A stretch of DNA of 9,443 nucleotides from Alphaproteobacteria bacterium (GCA_022822575.1 JAJEBJ010000216.1:1-9443), one strand, 5' to 3'; shown: positions 1 to 6,662, counted from the first letter of the stretch. Numbers and translations are program-made. Notes: generated from the sequence alone by a model not told the origin.

Positions 1-120
1 CTCCGAGACCCCGAGTATCTCCGCCGCCTCGGCCTGGCTCAACAGCCGCGCCGCAGTCTGCCCATAAACCTCCGCGAACTTCATCAACCTCAGTCCCTGT
101 ATCTGCTCCGTCCGACGCAT
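1..120 (-). CDS. ISNCY/IS1202-like transposase, N-terminal fragment cut by the window edge
   Basis: The minus strand from 120 to 1 encodes 40 residues starting MRRTEQIQGLRLMKFAEVYG and ending SQAEAAEILGVSE at the window edge. I recognise this as the conserved start of ISNCY-type transposases. The second half (about residues 28-40) is the beginning of a helix-turn-helix that reads the element's ends; the catalytic DDE core would lie beyond the window. The start is ATG at 120-118, with a GGAGGG ribosome binding site (plus-strand 126-131) five bases upstream. The frame is open to position 1, so nothing shows whether the full gene is intact. The family call rests on memory of the N-terminal motif only. 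Confidence 0.75.
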   Translation of the reverse strand, partial: MRRTEQIQGLRLMKFAEVYGQTAARLLSQAEAAEILGVSE

Positions 121-204
121 CCAAACCCTCCGTGGCTTGGAAGCCTTCTAAAACCGGACAGATCATCTGGTACATGGACCGGACATATCCCGTGTTACCG
201 ACAA
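1..204 (-). mobile_element. Terminal part of an ISNCY-like insertion sequence
   Basis: The transposase reads out of the window to the left, so the 5' end of the element must lie between 121 and the molybdenum hydroxylase operon. The octamer ACCGGACA occurs twice in direct orientation, at 153-160 and 178-185, as expected for transposase binding sites near an IS end. The sequence TTACCGACAA at 195-204 reads TTGTCGGTAA outward-in on the minus strand and is the best candidate for the tip. The exact boundary and target duplication cannot be fixed without the other end. Confidence 0.5.
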
Positions 205-428
205 TGTTCCGGCGGCGAACTTGCCCGATCGTTGGCGCTTTGTAATAGTGAGTCTGGGCTCATCGGTTGTCGGTAAACCGAGCTTGGGGGCGAGCGCACC
301 CGCGTGCCACACAGCACGCCCCGGAAGCGGGCGAACACGGTCCCCAGTGCTTTCGCCGGGCCTGCGCGCGGCGCCGGTGGAAAGGCGCCCCCGGCGGGGA
401 GCCGGATCGGGGCGGCGGAGGAGGGCCC
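121..428. other. Non-coding gap: IS end plus leader of the molybdenum hydroxylase operon
   Basis: I see no convincing gene in these 308 bases. The left third belongs to the IS end. A perfect 10-bp inverted repeat, TTACCGACAA at 195-204 and TTGTCGGTAA at 267-276, brackets a 62-bp spacer. The right part can fold into three short GC-rich hairpins: 302-307/314-319 (GCGTGC/GCACGC), 370-375/384-389 (GGCGCC/GGCGCC) and 391-395/401-405 (CCGGC/GCCGG). The last two stand just before the ribosome binding site at 417-425. A weak promoter-like TGTAAT lies at 241-246 but has no well-spaced -35 partner. No remnant of a CoxM-type FAD subunit was recognised. Confidence 0.5.
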
Positions 429-899
429 ATGAACGTGTCCGTGTCGATGACGGTCAATGGCGAAGAGGCCTCGGCCGCGGTGGAATCGCGCACGCTCCTC
501 GTCCACTTTCTGCGCGAACATCTGGGGCTCACGGGGACGCATGTAGCCTGCGATACGAGCCAGTGCGGGGCCTGCGTCGTCCACGTGAACGGGCGCTCGG
601 TCAAGTCGTGCACCCTGCTCGCGATTCAGGCCGACGGTTCGGAGGTGCTCACGGTCGAAGGGCTCGCGAAGGGGGACGAACTTCATCCGATGCAGGCCGC
701 CTTCAGGGAGTGCCACGGCCTTCAATGCGGCTTCTGTACGCCCGGGATGCTGATGAGCGCGCTCGACCTCGTCGCGCGCCACCCCGATCCCTCCGAAGAG
801 ACGATCCGCCAGGGGCTCGAGGGCAACATTTGCCGCTGCACCGGCTACGTCAACATCGTCAAGTCGGTGATGGCCGGCGCGAAGGCGATGAGGAGCTAG
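429..899 (+). CDS. [2Fe-2S] small subunit of a molybdenum hydroxylase (CoxS-like)
   Basis: This 156-residue protein is the electron-transfer subunit of a xanthine oxidase-family enzyme. It carries two [2Fe-2S] clusters that take electrons from the molybdenum centre in the partner subunit. The N-terminal plant-ferredoxin domain (about residues 1-75) has ligands C41, C46, C49 and C61. The helical domain (about 80-156) has C100, C103, C135 and C137 in QCGFCTPG and ICRCTGY. All eight cysteines are present and the length is normal for CoxS. The reading frame is open upstream to 267, but the ATG at 429 is preferred: GGAGGAGGG at 417-425 lies just before it and family homology begins there. The large subunit follows after four bases, so the two genes are surely co-transcribed. 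There is no Tat signal, so the enzyme is cytoplasmic. The substrate cannot be inferred from this subunit. Confidence 0.95.
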   Translation: MNVSVSMTVNGEEASAAVESRTLLVHFLREHLGLTGTHVACDTSQCGACVVHVNGRSVKSCTLLAIQADGSEVLTVEGLAKGDELHPMQAAFRECHGLQCGFCTPGMLMSALDLVARHPDPSEETIRQGLEGNICRCTGYVNIVKSVMAGAKAMRS

Positions 900-903
900 C
901 GGA

Positions 904-3309
904 ATGGCGGACGAAGGTATCGGCGCCCCGGTAAGGCGCAAGGAAGATACCCGGTTCCTGAGGGGGCGGGGCAGATACGTCGACGATATCAAGAGACCCG
1001 GCCAGACCTACGCCTGTTTCGTCCGCTCGCCACACGCCCACGCGCGCATCGCGTCGATCGACACGGAGCAGGCTGCGAAGGCGCCGGGTTTCGTCGCGGC
1101 CTGTACCGCCGCCGATCTGGAGCGCGACAAGATCGGCGATCTTCCCTGTGTCTGGGTCTTCCGGAACGCGGACGGCACGGACATGAAGGTGCCGCCCCAT
1201 CCCCTTCTTGCGACCGACAGGGTCCGCCATGTGGGCGATCCGGTCGCCGTCGTCATCGGGGAAAGCCTCGATGCAGCCCGGGATGCGGCCGATCTCGTGG
1301 CGGTCGACTACGAGGAGCTGCCGGTTGTCGCCGACACGGCCGGCGCCGATCGCACGGGAGCGCCCCGGCTTCATGAGGAAGCACCGGACAACGTCTGCTT
1401 CGATTGGGAAAACGGCAATCGGGATGCCGTCGAGGCCGCCTTCGCGAACGCGCACCACGTGACGAAGCTCGACTTCGTCGTCAACCGGCTCGTGCAGGTT
1501 CCCATGGAGGCCCGCGCCGTCAATGCCGAGTACGACACAATTAGCGGGCGCTACACGATCTATCTCTCGAGTCAGAATCCGCATATGGCCCGCAGCCTGA
1601 TCGCGAACGACATATTGAACGTGCCCGAAACCAGGGTGCGGGTCGTTGCGCCGGACGTAGGCGGGGGGTTCGGCGCCAAGAGCTTCGCCTATGGCGAGGA
1701 GTGCGTCGCGGCGTGGGCCGCCAGAAAGTTGGGGCGGCCGGTCAAGTGGACGTCCACGCGGTCGGAGAGCTTTCTCACCGATTCGCAGGCACGCGACCAT
1801 GTCACGCACGCAGAGCTTGCCCTCGATGCCGACGGGACCTTTCTCGGGCTGCGCGTGAAGACGACGGCGAACCTGGGCGCCTACCTGTCGACCTTCGGGC
1901 CGGCGATCCCGACCTTCTTCTATACGACGATCATGTCGGGCACCTACACGACGCCGGCAATCCACTGCGAGATACGGGGCGTGTTCACGAATACGGTTCC
2001 GGTGGACGCGTATCGCGGCGCGGGCCGGCCGGAAGGTGCCCTGGTTGTCGAGCGCCTGGTCGAAAACGCCGCGCGCGAGATGGGGCTGGACCGCGCCGAA
2101 ATAAGACGGCGTAATTTCATCCCGAAGGACGCGATGCCGTACCAGACCCCGGTCGGCCTTGAGTACGACACCGGCGACTTCGCCACTCTCCTGGAGGAAG
2201 CGCTGAAGATCGGCGATTACGAGGGATTCGAGCAGCGTCGGAACGAGAGCCGGGCGCAGGGCAGGCTGCGCGGGCTCGGCATTTCGTCCTTCATCGAGAA
2301 CGGGTCCATGGGACCGTCGAAACTGCTGGGCTCGTTCGGCTCCCGCGTCGGATTTCCGGAATCGGCACAATTGCGCGTGCATCCCGAAGGCTCGGTGACA
2401 TTGTTCACCGGCAGCCATTCGCACGGACAAGGTCACGAGACCACCTTCGCCCAGGTGGTCGCGGACCGTCTGGGCATCTCCCTGAGCAAGATCGAGGTCG
2501 TTCACGGCGACAGCGATCAGATCCCCTTCGGGACCGGCTCATACGGCTCGCGCTCGATGGCGCTCGGTGGATCGTCGGCCTTCCTGGCGGTGGAGAAGGT
2601 CATCGAGAAGGGCAGGAAGATTGCGGCCCACCTGCTCGAAGCCAGCGACGTCGACATCGAATTCAAGGGCGGTGCCTATACCGTCTTGGGCACCGACAGA
2701 TCGGTGAGCTTCGAGGACGTCGCGGGCGAAGCGTATCTGGTGCAAAACTTCTCGCCCCAGGAAATCGAGCCCGGCCTGGACGAGACCGCGTTCTACGATG
2801 CGCAGAACATGACCTACCCCAACGGGTGTCACCTCTGTGAAGTCGAGATCGATCGAGAGACGGGTGAGCTGGAAATCGTGCGATACGTCGTCGTCGACGA
2901 CTTCGGGACGATCGTCAATCCGATGATCGTCGAGGGCCAGGTTCACGGCTCTCTCGCGCAGGGAGTGGGGCAGGCGCTCCTGGAAAATGCCGTTTACGAT
3001 CGGGATACGGGTCAGCTTCTGGCCGGCTCGTTCATGGATTATTGCATGCCGAGAGTGGGCTATCTGAACACTCTCGAACACGCGACGAACGAGGACAATC
3101 CCTGTACCCACAACCCCCTCGGCGTCAAGGGATGCGGCGAATCGGCGACCATCGGCTCCCCCGCCGCCGTGACGAACGCGATCGTCGATGCGTTGTCCCC
3201 GCTCAGCATCACCAACATCGATATGCCGGCAACACCGGAGAAACTGTGGCGCGTCATTCGGGAATCGGCGGCGGCGCGACCGACCGGAGGAGGGCCGGAA
3301 GCGACGTGA
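904..3309 (+). CDS. Molybdopterin-binding large subunit, form II CoxL-like aerobic dehydrogenase
   Basis: This 801-residue protein is the catalytic subunit of a xanthine dehydrogenase/CO dehydrogenase-family hydroxylase that would hold a molybdopterin cytosine dinucleotide cofactor. The N-terminal domain starts GAPVRRKEDTRFLRGRGRYV. Molybdenum-pocket motifs appear in order: GGGFGAK at 253-259, AYRGAGR at 369-375, SHGQGHE at 506-512, GTGSYGSRS at 543-551, and GCGE with the expected catalytic base E746. The length is normal and no frameshift is seen. The loop is the form II type; the AYxCSFR loop of proven CO dehydrogenases, which bears the Cu-binding cysteine, is missing. It is therefore probably not a CO oxidiser but an enzyme for some aromatic, heterocyclic or aldehyde substrate. 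AGGAG at 891-895, inside the end of the small-subunit gene, serves the ATG at 904. No FAD subunit and no cofactor-maturation gene follows. Confidence 0.93.
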   Translation: MADEGIGAPVRRKEDTRFLRGRGRYVDDIKRPGQTYACFVRSPHAHARIASIDTEQAAKAPGFVAACTAADLERDKIGDLPCVWVFRNADGTDMKVPPHPLLATDRVRHVGDPVAVVIGESLDAARDAADLVAVDYEELPVVADTAGADRTGAPRLHEEAPDNVCFDWENGNRDAVEAAFANAHHVTKLDFVVNRLVQVPMEARAVNAEYDTISGRYTIYLSSQNPHMARSLIANDILNVPETRVRVVAPDVGGGFGAKSFAYGEECVAAWAARKLGRPVKWTSTRSESFLTDSQARDHVTHAELALDADGTFLGLRVKTTANLGAYLSTFGPAIPTFFYTTIMSGTYTTPAIHCEIRGVFTNTVPVDAYRGAGRPEGALVVERLVENAAREMGLDRAEIRRRNFIPKDAMPYQTPVGLEYDTGDFATLLEEALKIGDYEGFEQRRNESRAQGRLRGLGISSFIENGSMGPSKLLGSFGSRVGFPESAQLRVHPEGSVTLFTGSHSHGQGHETTFAQVVADRLGISLSKIEVVHGDSDQIPFGTGSYGSRSMALGGSSAFLAVEKVIEKGRKIAAHLLEASDVDIEFKGGAYTVLGTDRSVSFEDVAGEAYLVQNFSPQEIEPGLDETAFYDAQNMTYPNGCHLCEVEIDRETGELEIVRYVVVDDFGTIVNPMIVEGQVHGSLAQGVGQALLENAVYDRDTGQLLAGSFMDYCMPRVGYLNTLEHATNEDNPCTHNPLGVKGCGESATIGSPAAVTNAIVDALSPLSITNIDMPATPEKLWRVIRESAAARPTGGGPEAT

Positions 3310-3392
3310 CGCCGGTCCTTGCGGGTTGCGGTTTCCGGGGGCGCGTATCGGCGGCGGACATCTCATTCGTCGGACTGCCCGGCGACGATAGT

Positions 3393-3414
3393 GCCCGCGA
3401 GGCGCCTGGCGGGC
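3393..3414. repeat. Near-perfect 22-nt palindrome after the large-subunit gene
   Basis: The arms GCCCGC (3393-3398) and GCGGGC (3409-3414) flank the perfect palindrome AGGCGCCT (3400-3407); 20 of 22 positions obey the dyad. It lies 83 bases after the large-subunit stop. It could be a transcript-end hairpin, though no T-tract follows, or a dimeric regulator's operator. GC-rich sequence makes such palindromes easier to get by chance. Confidence 0.5.
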
Positions 3415-3548
3415 GCGGATCGCTCGCGCTCCCGATGGCTCCGCCGTCGTCCCCCGCCGGACATCTCCCGCACCGCCTTCAGGGTGCCAACTCGTTGACT
3501 CGGCAGCGGCGATCTGTCAGTGTTTTTTACGTTGCCAGCGTAGTTTAG

Positions 3549-3579
3549 GCCGCTGTTCCGGCTCGCGCCGGATGGCGGC
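3549..3579 (+). repeat. Stem-loop in the leader of the binding-protein gene
   Basis: TCCGGC (3557-3562) pairs with GCCGGA (3567-3572) across a TCGC loop, and GCCGC (3549-3553) pairs with GCGGC (3575-3579) outside a small internal bulge. It sits 57 bases before the ATG of the binding-protein gene. No T-run follows, so it is more likely a leader-RNA structure than an intrinsic terminator. Confidence 0.4.
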
Positions 3580-3635
3580 GGGGAGAAATCAAGCACGAAT
3601 CCGCCGTTGAATCGCTAACCATGGGAGGCCTAGAA

Positions 3636-4868
3636 ATGGTGCATCGTGCGAGAATAATAGGTTTGATCTGCGCCGCAGTCCTGGTTTCGGCGGGCTCTCT
3701 CGCAGGTTCCACCATACCCGGAGCCCACGCCAGCGACGAGCCCATCAAGGTGGGCGCCCCCATTCCGATTACCGGTCCCTTCGCCAGCGACGGGTTCGTG
3801 ATGGAGAAGGCGGAAAAGCTCGCCATCGAGGACATAAACGCGCGCGGCGGGCTGCTCGGCCGGCAGATCGAGATGATCGTGTACGACATCGGCGATCTCA
3901 CGCCGGACAAGCTTCAGGCGGCGGCCCTCAATCTGGTCGAACAGGAGGAGGTCCACGTCCTGATCAACGGGTACGGCGGCATGGGGCCCGATATCCCGGC
4001 ATTCTGCCCGTACGATGTGCCGTATCTTCACGTCGATGGCCCGGAATACGTGATCGATCTTGCTGAACAGATGGGATGCAAGAATATCTACATGTTCATC
4101 GATACGGCCGCGAATTACGGAGGCATCACGTTTCGCCAGCTGACGCAGATGGGCCACGAATTCTCGAGCAATAAACTGGCCATTATCCAGGGGCCGTTCG
4201 ATTGGGAAATCGAAATGACGAACGGAGCGGTCGCGGCGGCCGAGGAGCTCGGCTGGGAGGTCGTCCTGAGAGAGCAGGTCGATTTCGGCATCAGCGAGTG
4301 GGGACCGATCCTCAGCAAGCTCCACGAGGCTCAACCTGCCGTGATCTACTCCGAGTTCCTGGATCCGGCGGGCGTGAACGCCCTCGTCGATCAGTTCAAC
4401 ACCGATCCGGTCAAGGGGTCTCTCCTCTACGTCGGCTACACCGGTGCCGTCCCGGCCTTCAACGAGGTCGTCTCGCGCGGAATCGCCGACGGCGTGCTGG
4501 GGATGACGCCCTCGGCCCACATGCCGGACGAAAAAGGCGATGCGTTCGTGAAAAGGTGGCGTGAGGCCTATGACGAAGACCCGGCAATCGGTATCGCCGC
4601 CGAGATCTACGACCAGGTCATGTTTTGGGCGACCGCCGTCGAAAAGGTCGGTTCGGTCGACGATTATGACGCGATCCACGAAGAACTGCGGACGATGACC
4701 TACGACGGCATCACGGGCAAGCTCACGATCAACGACCGGCACCACGTAACCTCGACCGACGAAGCCGCGCCGGCCCAGATTCTTCAGGTCCAGAACAGCG
4801 AGCTCGTGACGCTCATGATCGGCTCCAACGTGATCGCGGATTTCATGAAGCCCGATTGGTACGACTGA
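3636..4868 (+). CDS. Periplasmic substrate-binding protein of a Liv/HAAT-type ABC importer
   Basis: This 410-residue protein would capture the solute in the periplasm and deliver it to the LivHM-type permease encoded downstream. A signal peptide is visible: basic MVHRAR, a hydrophobic stretch (about residues 7-28) and a likely cleavage after AHA at 30-32. There is no lipobox, so it is soluble. The mature start IKVGAPIPITGPFASDG and the later INARGGLLGR are typical of the type I fold (Peripla_BP_6). C124 and C148 might form a disulfide. The ATG at 3636 is chosen over the in-frame ATG at 3621 because GGGAGG at 3623-3628 lies seven bases before it. The family includes binders of branched-chain amino acids, amides, urea and aromatic acids, and sequence alone does not say which. 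Its place right after the hydroxylase operon hints that the ligand may be that enzyme's substrate. Confidence 0.9.
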   Translation: MVHRARIIGLICAAVLVSAGSLAGSTIPGAHASDEPIKVGAPIPITGPFASDGFVMEKAEKLAIEDINARGGLLGRQIEMIVYDIGDLTPDKLQAAALNLVEQEEVHVLINGYGGMGPDIPAFCPYDVPYLHVDGPEYVIDLAEQMGCKNIYMFIDTAANYGGITFRQLTQMGHEFSSNKLAIIQGPFDWEIEMTNGAVAAAEELGWEVVLREQVDFGISEWGPILSKLHEAQPAVIYSEFLDPAGVNALVDQFNTDPVKGSLLYVGYTGAVPAFNEVVSRGIADGVLGMTPSAHMPDEKGDAFVKRWREAYDEDPAIGIAAEIYDQVMFWATAVEKVGSVDDYDAIHEELRTMTYDGITGKLTINDRHHVTSTDEAAPAQILQVQNSELVTLMIGSNVIADFMKPDWYD

Positions 4869-5091
4869 GGGAAGCGCACGAAAAAGCCGGCGATTGCGAT
4901 CGAACCGCGAGGGAAACCCGAGCGGGGCGGCGATTCGACAACTGGCGCGAGGGGCGTGGGCTCGGCTTGATCGATCCGGAAGACGTGTCCACGCCGGCTT
5001 GCTCGGCTCTCACCTCCAAGGAGCGCATCTGCCACGCGCCGGCAAACCCGGCGTATCATCCACCCTTGCAGCCACCTAGAAACAGCTGAGG
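4869..5091. other. 223-bp gap between binding-protein gene and livG
   Basis: No gene is supported here. A 6-bp hairpin, CGCCGG (5037-5042) and CCGGCG (5048-5053) with a 5-nt loop, lies 38 bases before livG and lacks a T-tract. A gap of this size after a binding-protein gene often holds a structure that lets the binding protein be made in excess over the membrane parts, but that role is only an inference here. Confidence 0.4.
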
Positions 5092-5850
5092 ATGTCCTCC
5101 GCCACGGCGACCGGTCCGCTCCTCTCGGTCCAGGGCGTAACTCGATCGTTCGGCGCGCTGGTCGCTCTCGACGATTTGTCGTTCGACATCGAGCGGGGCG
5201 AGATCTTTGGCGTCGCCGGACCCAACGGAGCCGGAAAATCGACGCTCCTGAACGTCTGCACCGGCACGCTCAAGCCCAATTCAGGCAAGATATTCTTCAA
5301 CGATGAACGAATCGACGGCTGGTCCCCGCACCGGCTGTGCCACAAGGCCCTGGCCCGCACCTTTCAGATCCCGCAAATTTTCAGCTCCCTGAGCGTGGAT
5401 GAGAACGTCGCCGTCGGCACTCTCTTTGGATTGGGCAAGAAGTCCATCGAGGGCCGGACGAAGCGGGAATTCCGCGACGAAATCCTCGCCGAATGCGGTC
5501 TCGATCCACGGCGCGACATGATGGCCAGCACGGTCGACCTCCTGACCCGCAAGATGACGATGCTGGCGGCCTCGCTTGCGACGAAGCCGGAGCTGGTCTT
5601 CATGGACGAGCCTCTCGCCGGCTTCACGACGGAGGAAATCGACCAGATGGTCGCCCTGATCCTGCACTTGCGGAAGCGACTGGACATCACCTTCATGATC
5701 ATCGAGCACAAGGTTCGGGCGCTGACCCACATGTCCGACCGGATCATGATCCTGGATCACGGCCAGCGCATCTGCCTGGATGCTCCGCTCAACGTCATGC
5801 GCGACCCGAGGGTGGTCGACATCTACCTGGGGTCCGAGTCCGTTGCTTGA
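5092..5850 (+). CDS. livG: Liv-type ABC transporter ATPase, LivG subunit
   Basis: This 252-residue cytoplasmic ATPase is one of the two nucleotide-binding subunits that power the importer. Visible motifs are Walker A GPNGAGKST (43-51), Q-loop TFQ with Q92, Walker B LVFMDEP with D172 and E173, and switch histidine H206 in IIEHK. The insert after Walker A and the length fit LivG. The ABC signature is degenerate: where LSGGQ or LPYGQQ is expected, the protein reads DLLTRKM (149-155) before LAASLATKPELV. Some Liv-type ATPases with LTxxxRK at this place exist, so this may be a subfamily trait rather than damage. The ATG at 5092 is the only reasonable start because an in-frame TAG lies at 5077. GAGG at 5088-5091 abuts it directly, which is too close to be a normal ribosome binding site, so initiation may be weak. 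The end overlaps the proposed livF start. Confidence 0.9.
   Translation: MSSATATGPLLSVQGVTRSFGALVALDDLSFDIERGEIFGVAGPNGAGKSTLLNVCTGTLKPNSGKIFFNDERIDGWSPHRLCHKALARTFQIPQIFSSLSVDENVAVGTLFGLGKKSIEGRTKREFRDEILAECGLDPRRDMMASTVDLLTRKMTMLAASLATKPELVFMDEPLAGFTTEEIDQMVALILHLRKRLDITFMIIEHKVRALTHMSDRIMILDHGQRICLDAPLNVMRDPRVVDIYLGSESVA
5843..5845 (+). promoter_or_regulatory. Probable TTG start codon of livF inside the end of livG
   Basis: No ATG or GTG in the livF frame lies between 5780 and the first conserved residues. The TTG at 5843-5845 is followed at once by the family-typical LEVSNLNVFY. The eight-base overlap with livG (5843-5850) fits re-initiation by ribosomes finishing livG. Upstream GGGG at 5829-5832 is only a weak ribosome binding site. 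Confidence 0.6.
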
Positions 5851-6535
5851 GGTCTCGAATCTCAACGTCTTTTACGATGAATTCCACGTGCTGCAGGACG
5901 TGTCGATGCACGTGGCCGAGGACGAAGCAGTGGCCTTGATCGGCGCCAACGGACACGGCAAGAGCACGCTGATGAAGGCGATCTGTGGGCTGATTCCGAT
6001 CCGCTCCGGCGACGTCACCTTTCAGGGCGAGCGCCTCAACGGTCTGGCCGTATCCGAGATCGTCAAGCAGGGCCTGGTCTATGTCGCGGAGGACCGCAGG
6101 CTCTTTCCCGACATGACGGTCCGGGAGAATCTCGACCTCGGCGCCTACCTGCCCCATGCCCGCAAGCGGAAGGGCGAGAACCTGAACCTGGTCTTCGAGC
6201 TCTACCCGCAATTGAAGGAGCGGCAAGGCCAGATAGCGCGGACCCTGAGCGGCGGCGAGGCGCAGATGCTCGCGCTGGCCAGGGGCCTGATGTCGGCGGC
6301 CAGATTCATGGCGATCGACGAGCCCTCCTTCGGCCTTGCCCCGAATCTCGTGCAGAATATGTTGCGCACGATCGCGCGGATCAACGGGGCAGGGATTACC
6401 GTTCTTCTCGTCGAGGAAAACATTGCCCAACTCGAGACCTTCATCGACCGCGTGTACTTTCTGGAAGAGGGAAAGACCAGCTACGAGGGTCCGCTTCAGG
6501 CGCTCGAACAGCGGCGGACAGGGGACAAGGCTTGA
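5843..6535 (+). CDS. livF: Liv-type ABC transporter ATPase, LivF subunit (TTG start)
   Basis: This is the second ATPase of the importer, 230 residues from the proposed start. Motifs are Walker A GANGHGKST (34-42, with H in place of the usual A), a canonical signature LSGGE (135-139), and Walker B with D159 and E160. At the switch position it reads VEENIAQLE, where LivF proteins commonly have VEQN. An in-frame ATG at 5780 would add 21 residues with no family likeness that are read from inside livG. The TTG at 5843 instead gives MLEVSNLNVFYDEFHVL, matching the usual LivF N-terminus and length, and overlaps the livG stop by eight bases, suggesting translational coupling. The TTG choice is inference from homology; no strong ribosome binding site is seen. 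Confidence 0.9.
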   Translation: MLEVSNLNVFYDEFHVLQDVSMHVAEDEAVALIGANGHGKSTLMKAICGLIPIRSGDVTFQGERLNGLAVSEIVKQGLVYVAEDRRLFPDMTVRENLDLGAYLPHARKRKGENLNLVFELYPQLKERQGQIARTLSGGEAQMLALARGLMSAARFMAIDEPSFGLAPNLVQNMLRTIARINGAGITVLLVEENIAQLETFIDRVYFLEEGKTSYEGPLQALEQRRTGDKA

Positions 6536-6558
6536 GGTAGGCGGCCGCGCAACCCGCG

Positions 6559-6600
6559 GTCGTGGCCACGACAGGTGTCGTCAGAACCGGGGCGCCCCGG
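6559..6600. repeat. Two perfect 14-nt palindromes between livF and livH
   Basis: GTCGTGGCCACGAC (6559-6572) and CCGGGGCGCCCCGG (6587-6600) are both perfect dyads. The first overlaps a third inverted repeat, ACGACA-GG-TGTCGT (6568-6581). All lie in the 127-bp gap that separates the ATPase genes from the permease genes. As RNA they can fold as adjacent hairpins; as DNA they resemble operator half-sites of GTCGT type. No T-tract follows. Confidence 0.6.
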
Positions 6601-6662
6601 AGATCCCGCTTCGTCGTCAGGCGGGCCAGGCGTTTCGGTTCAAGGGAATGGATGGCTGGTGA

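Larger units (their letters stand above)
3310..3635. other. Non-coding gap between hydroxylase operon and transporter
   Basis: These 326 bases hold no recognisable gene. They separate two same-strand groups and probably contain a terminator for the first and a promoter for the second. Two structures stand out: a near-perfect 22-nt palindrome at 3393-3414, and a stem-loop at 3549-3579. A TTGACT hexamer at 3495-3500 resembles a sigma-70 -35 box, but no good -10 box follows at 16-18 bp, so no promoter is claimed. The stretch 3511-3550 is more T-rich than its surroundings. Confidence 0.5.

Noticed and set aside
859..2505. A 548-codon open frame on the minus strand
   Set aside because: It lies wholly opposite the large-subunit gene, whose protein matches a known family throughout. 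Long antisense frames are common opposite GC-rich genes, and this one matches no family I know.
904..3309. Annotation as a true aerobic CO dehydrogenase (form I CoxL)
   Set aside because: The diagnostic AYxCSFR loop is replaced by AYRGAGR, and no CoxM or maturation genes are present.
429..3309. Annotation as isoquinoline 1-oxidoreductase (IorAB)
   Set aside because: The two-subunit make-up fits, but the large subunit has no Tat signal and its motif order follows CoxL rather than IorB.
3042..3548. A plus-strand open frame running from the large-subunit gene into the gap
   Set aside because: It shares most of its length with the large subunit in another frame, and the part in the gap has no motif or ribosome binding site that would support a gene.
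3630..4745. A 371-codon open frame on the minus strand
   Set aside because: It is antisense to the binding-protein gene, which has a signal peptide, ribosome binding site and family motifs. The antisense product has none.
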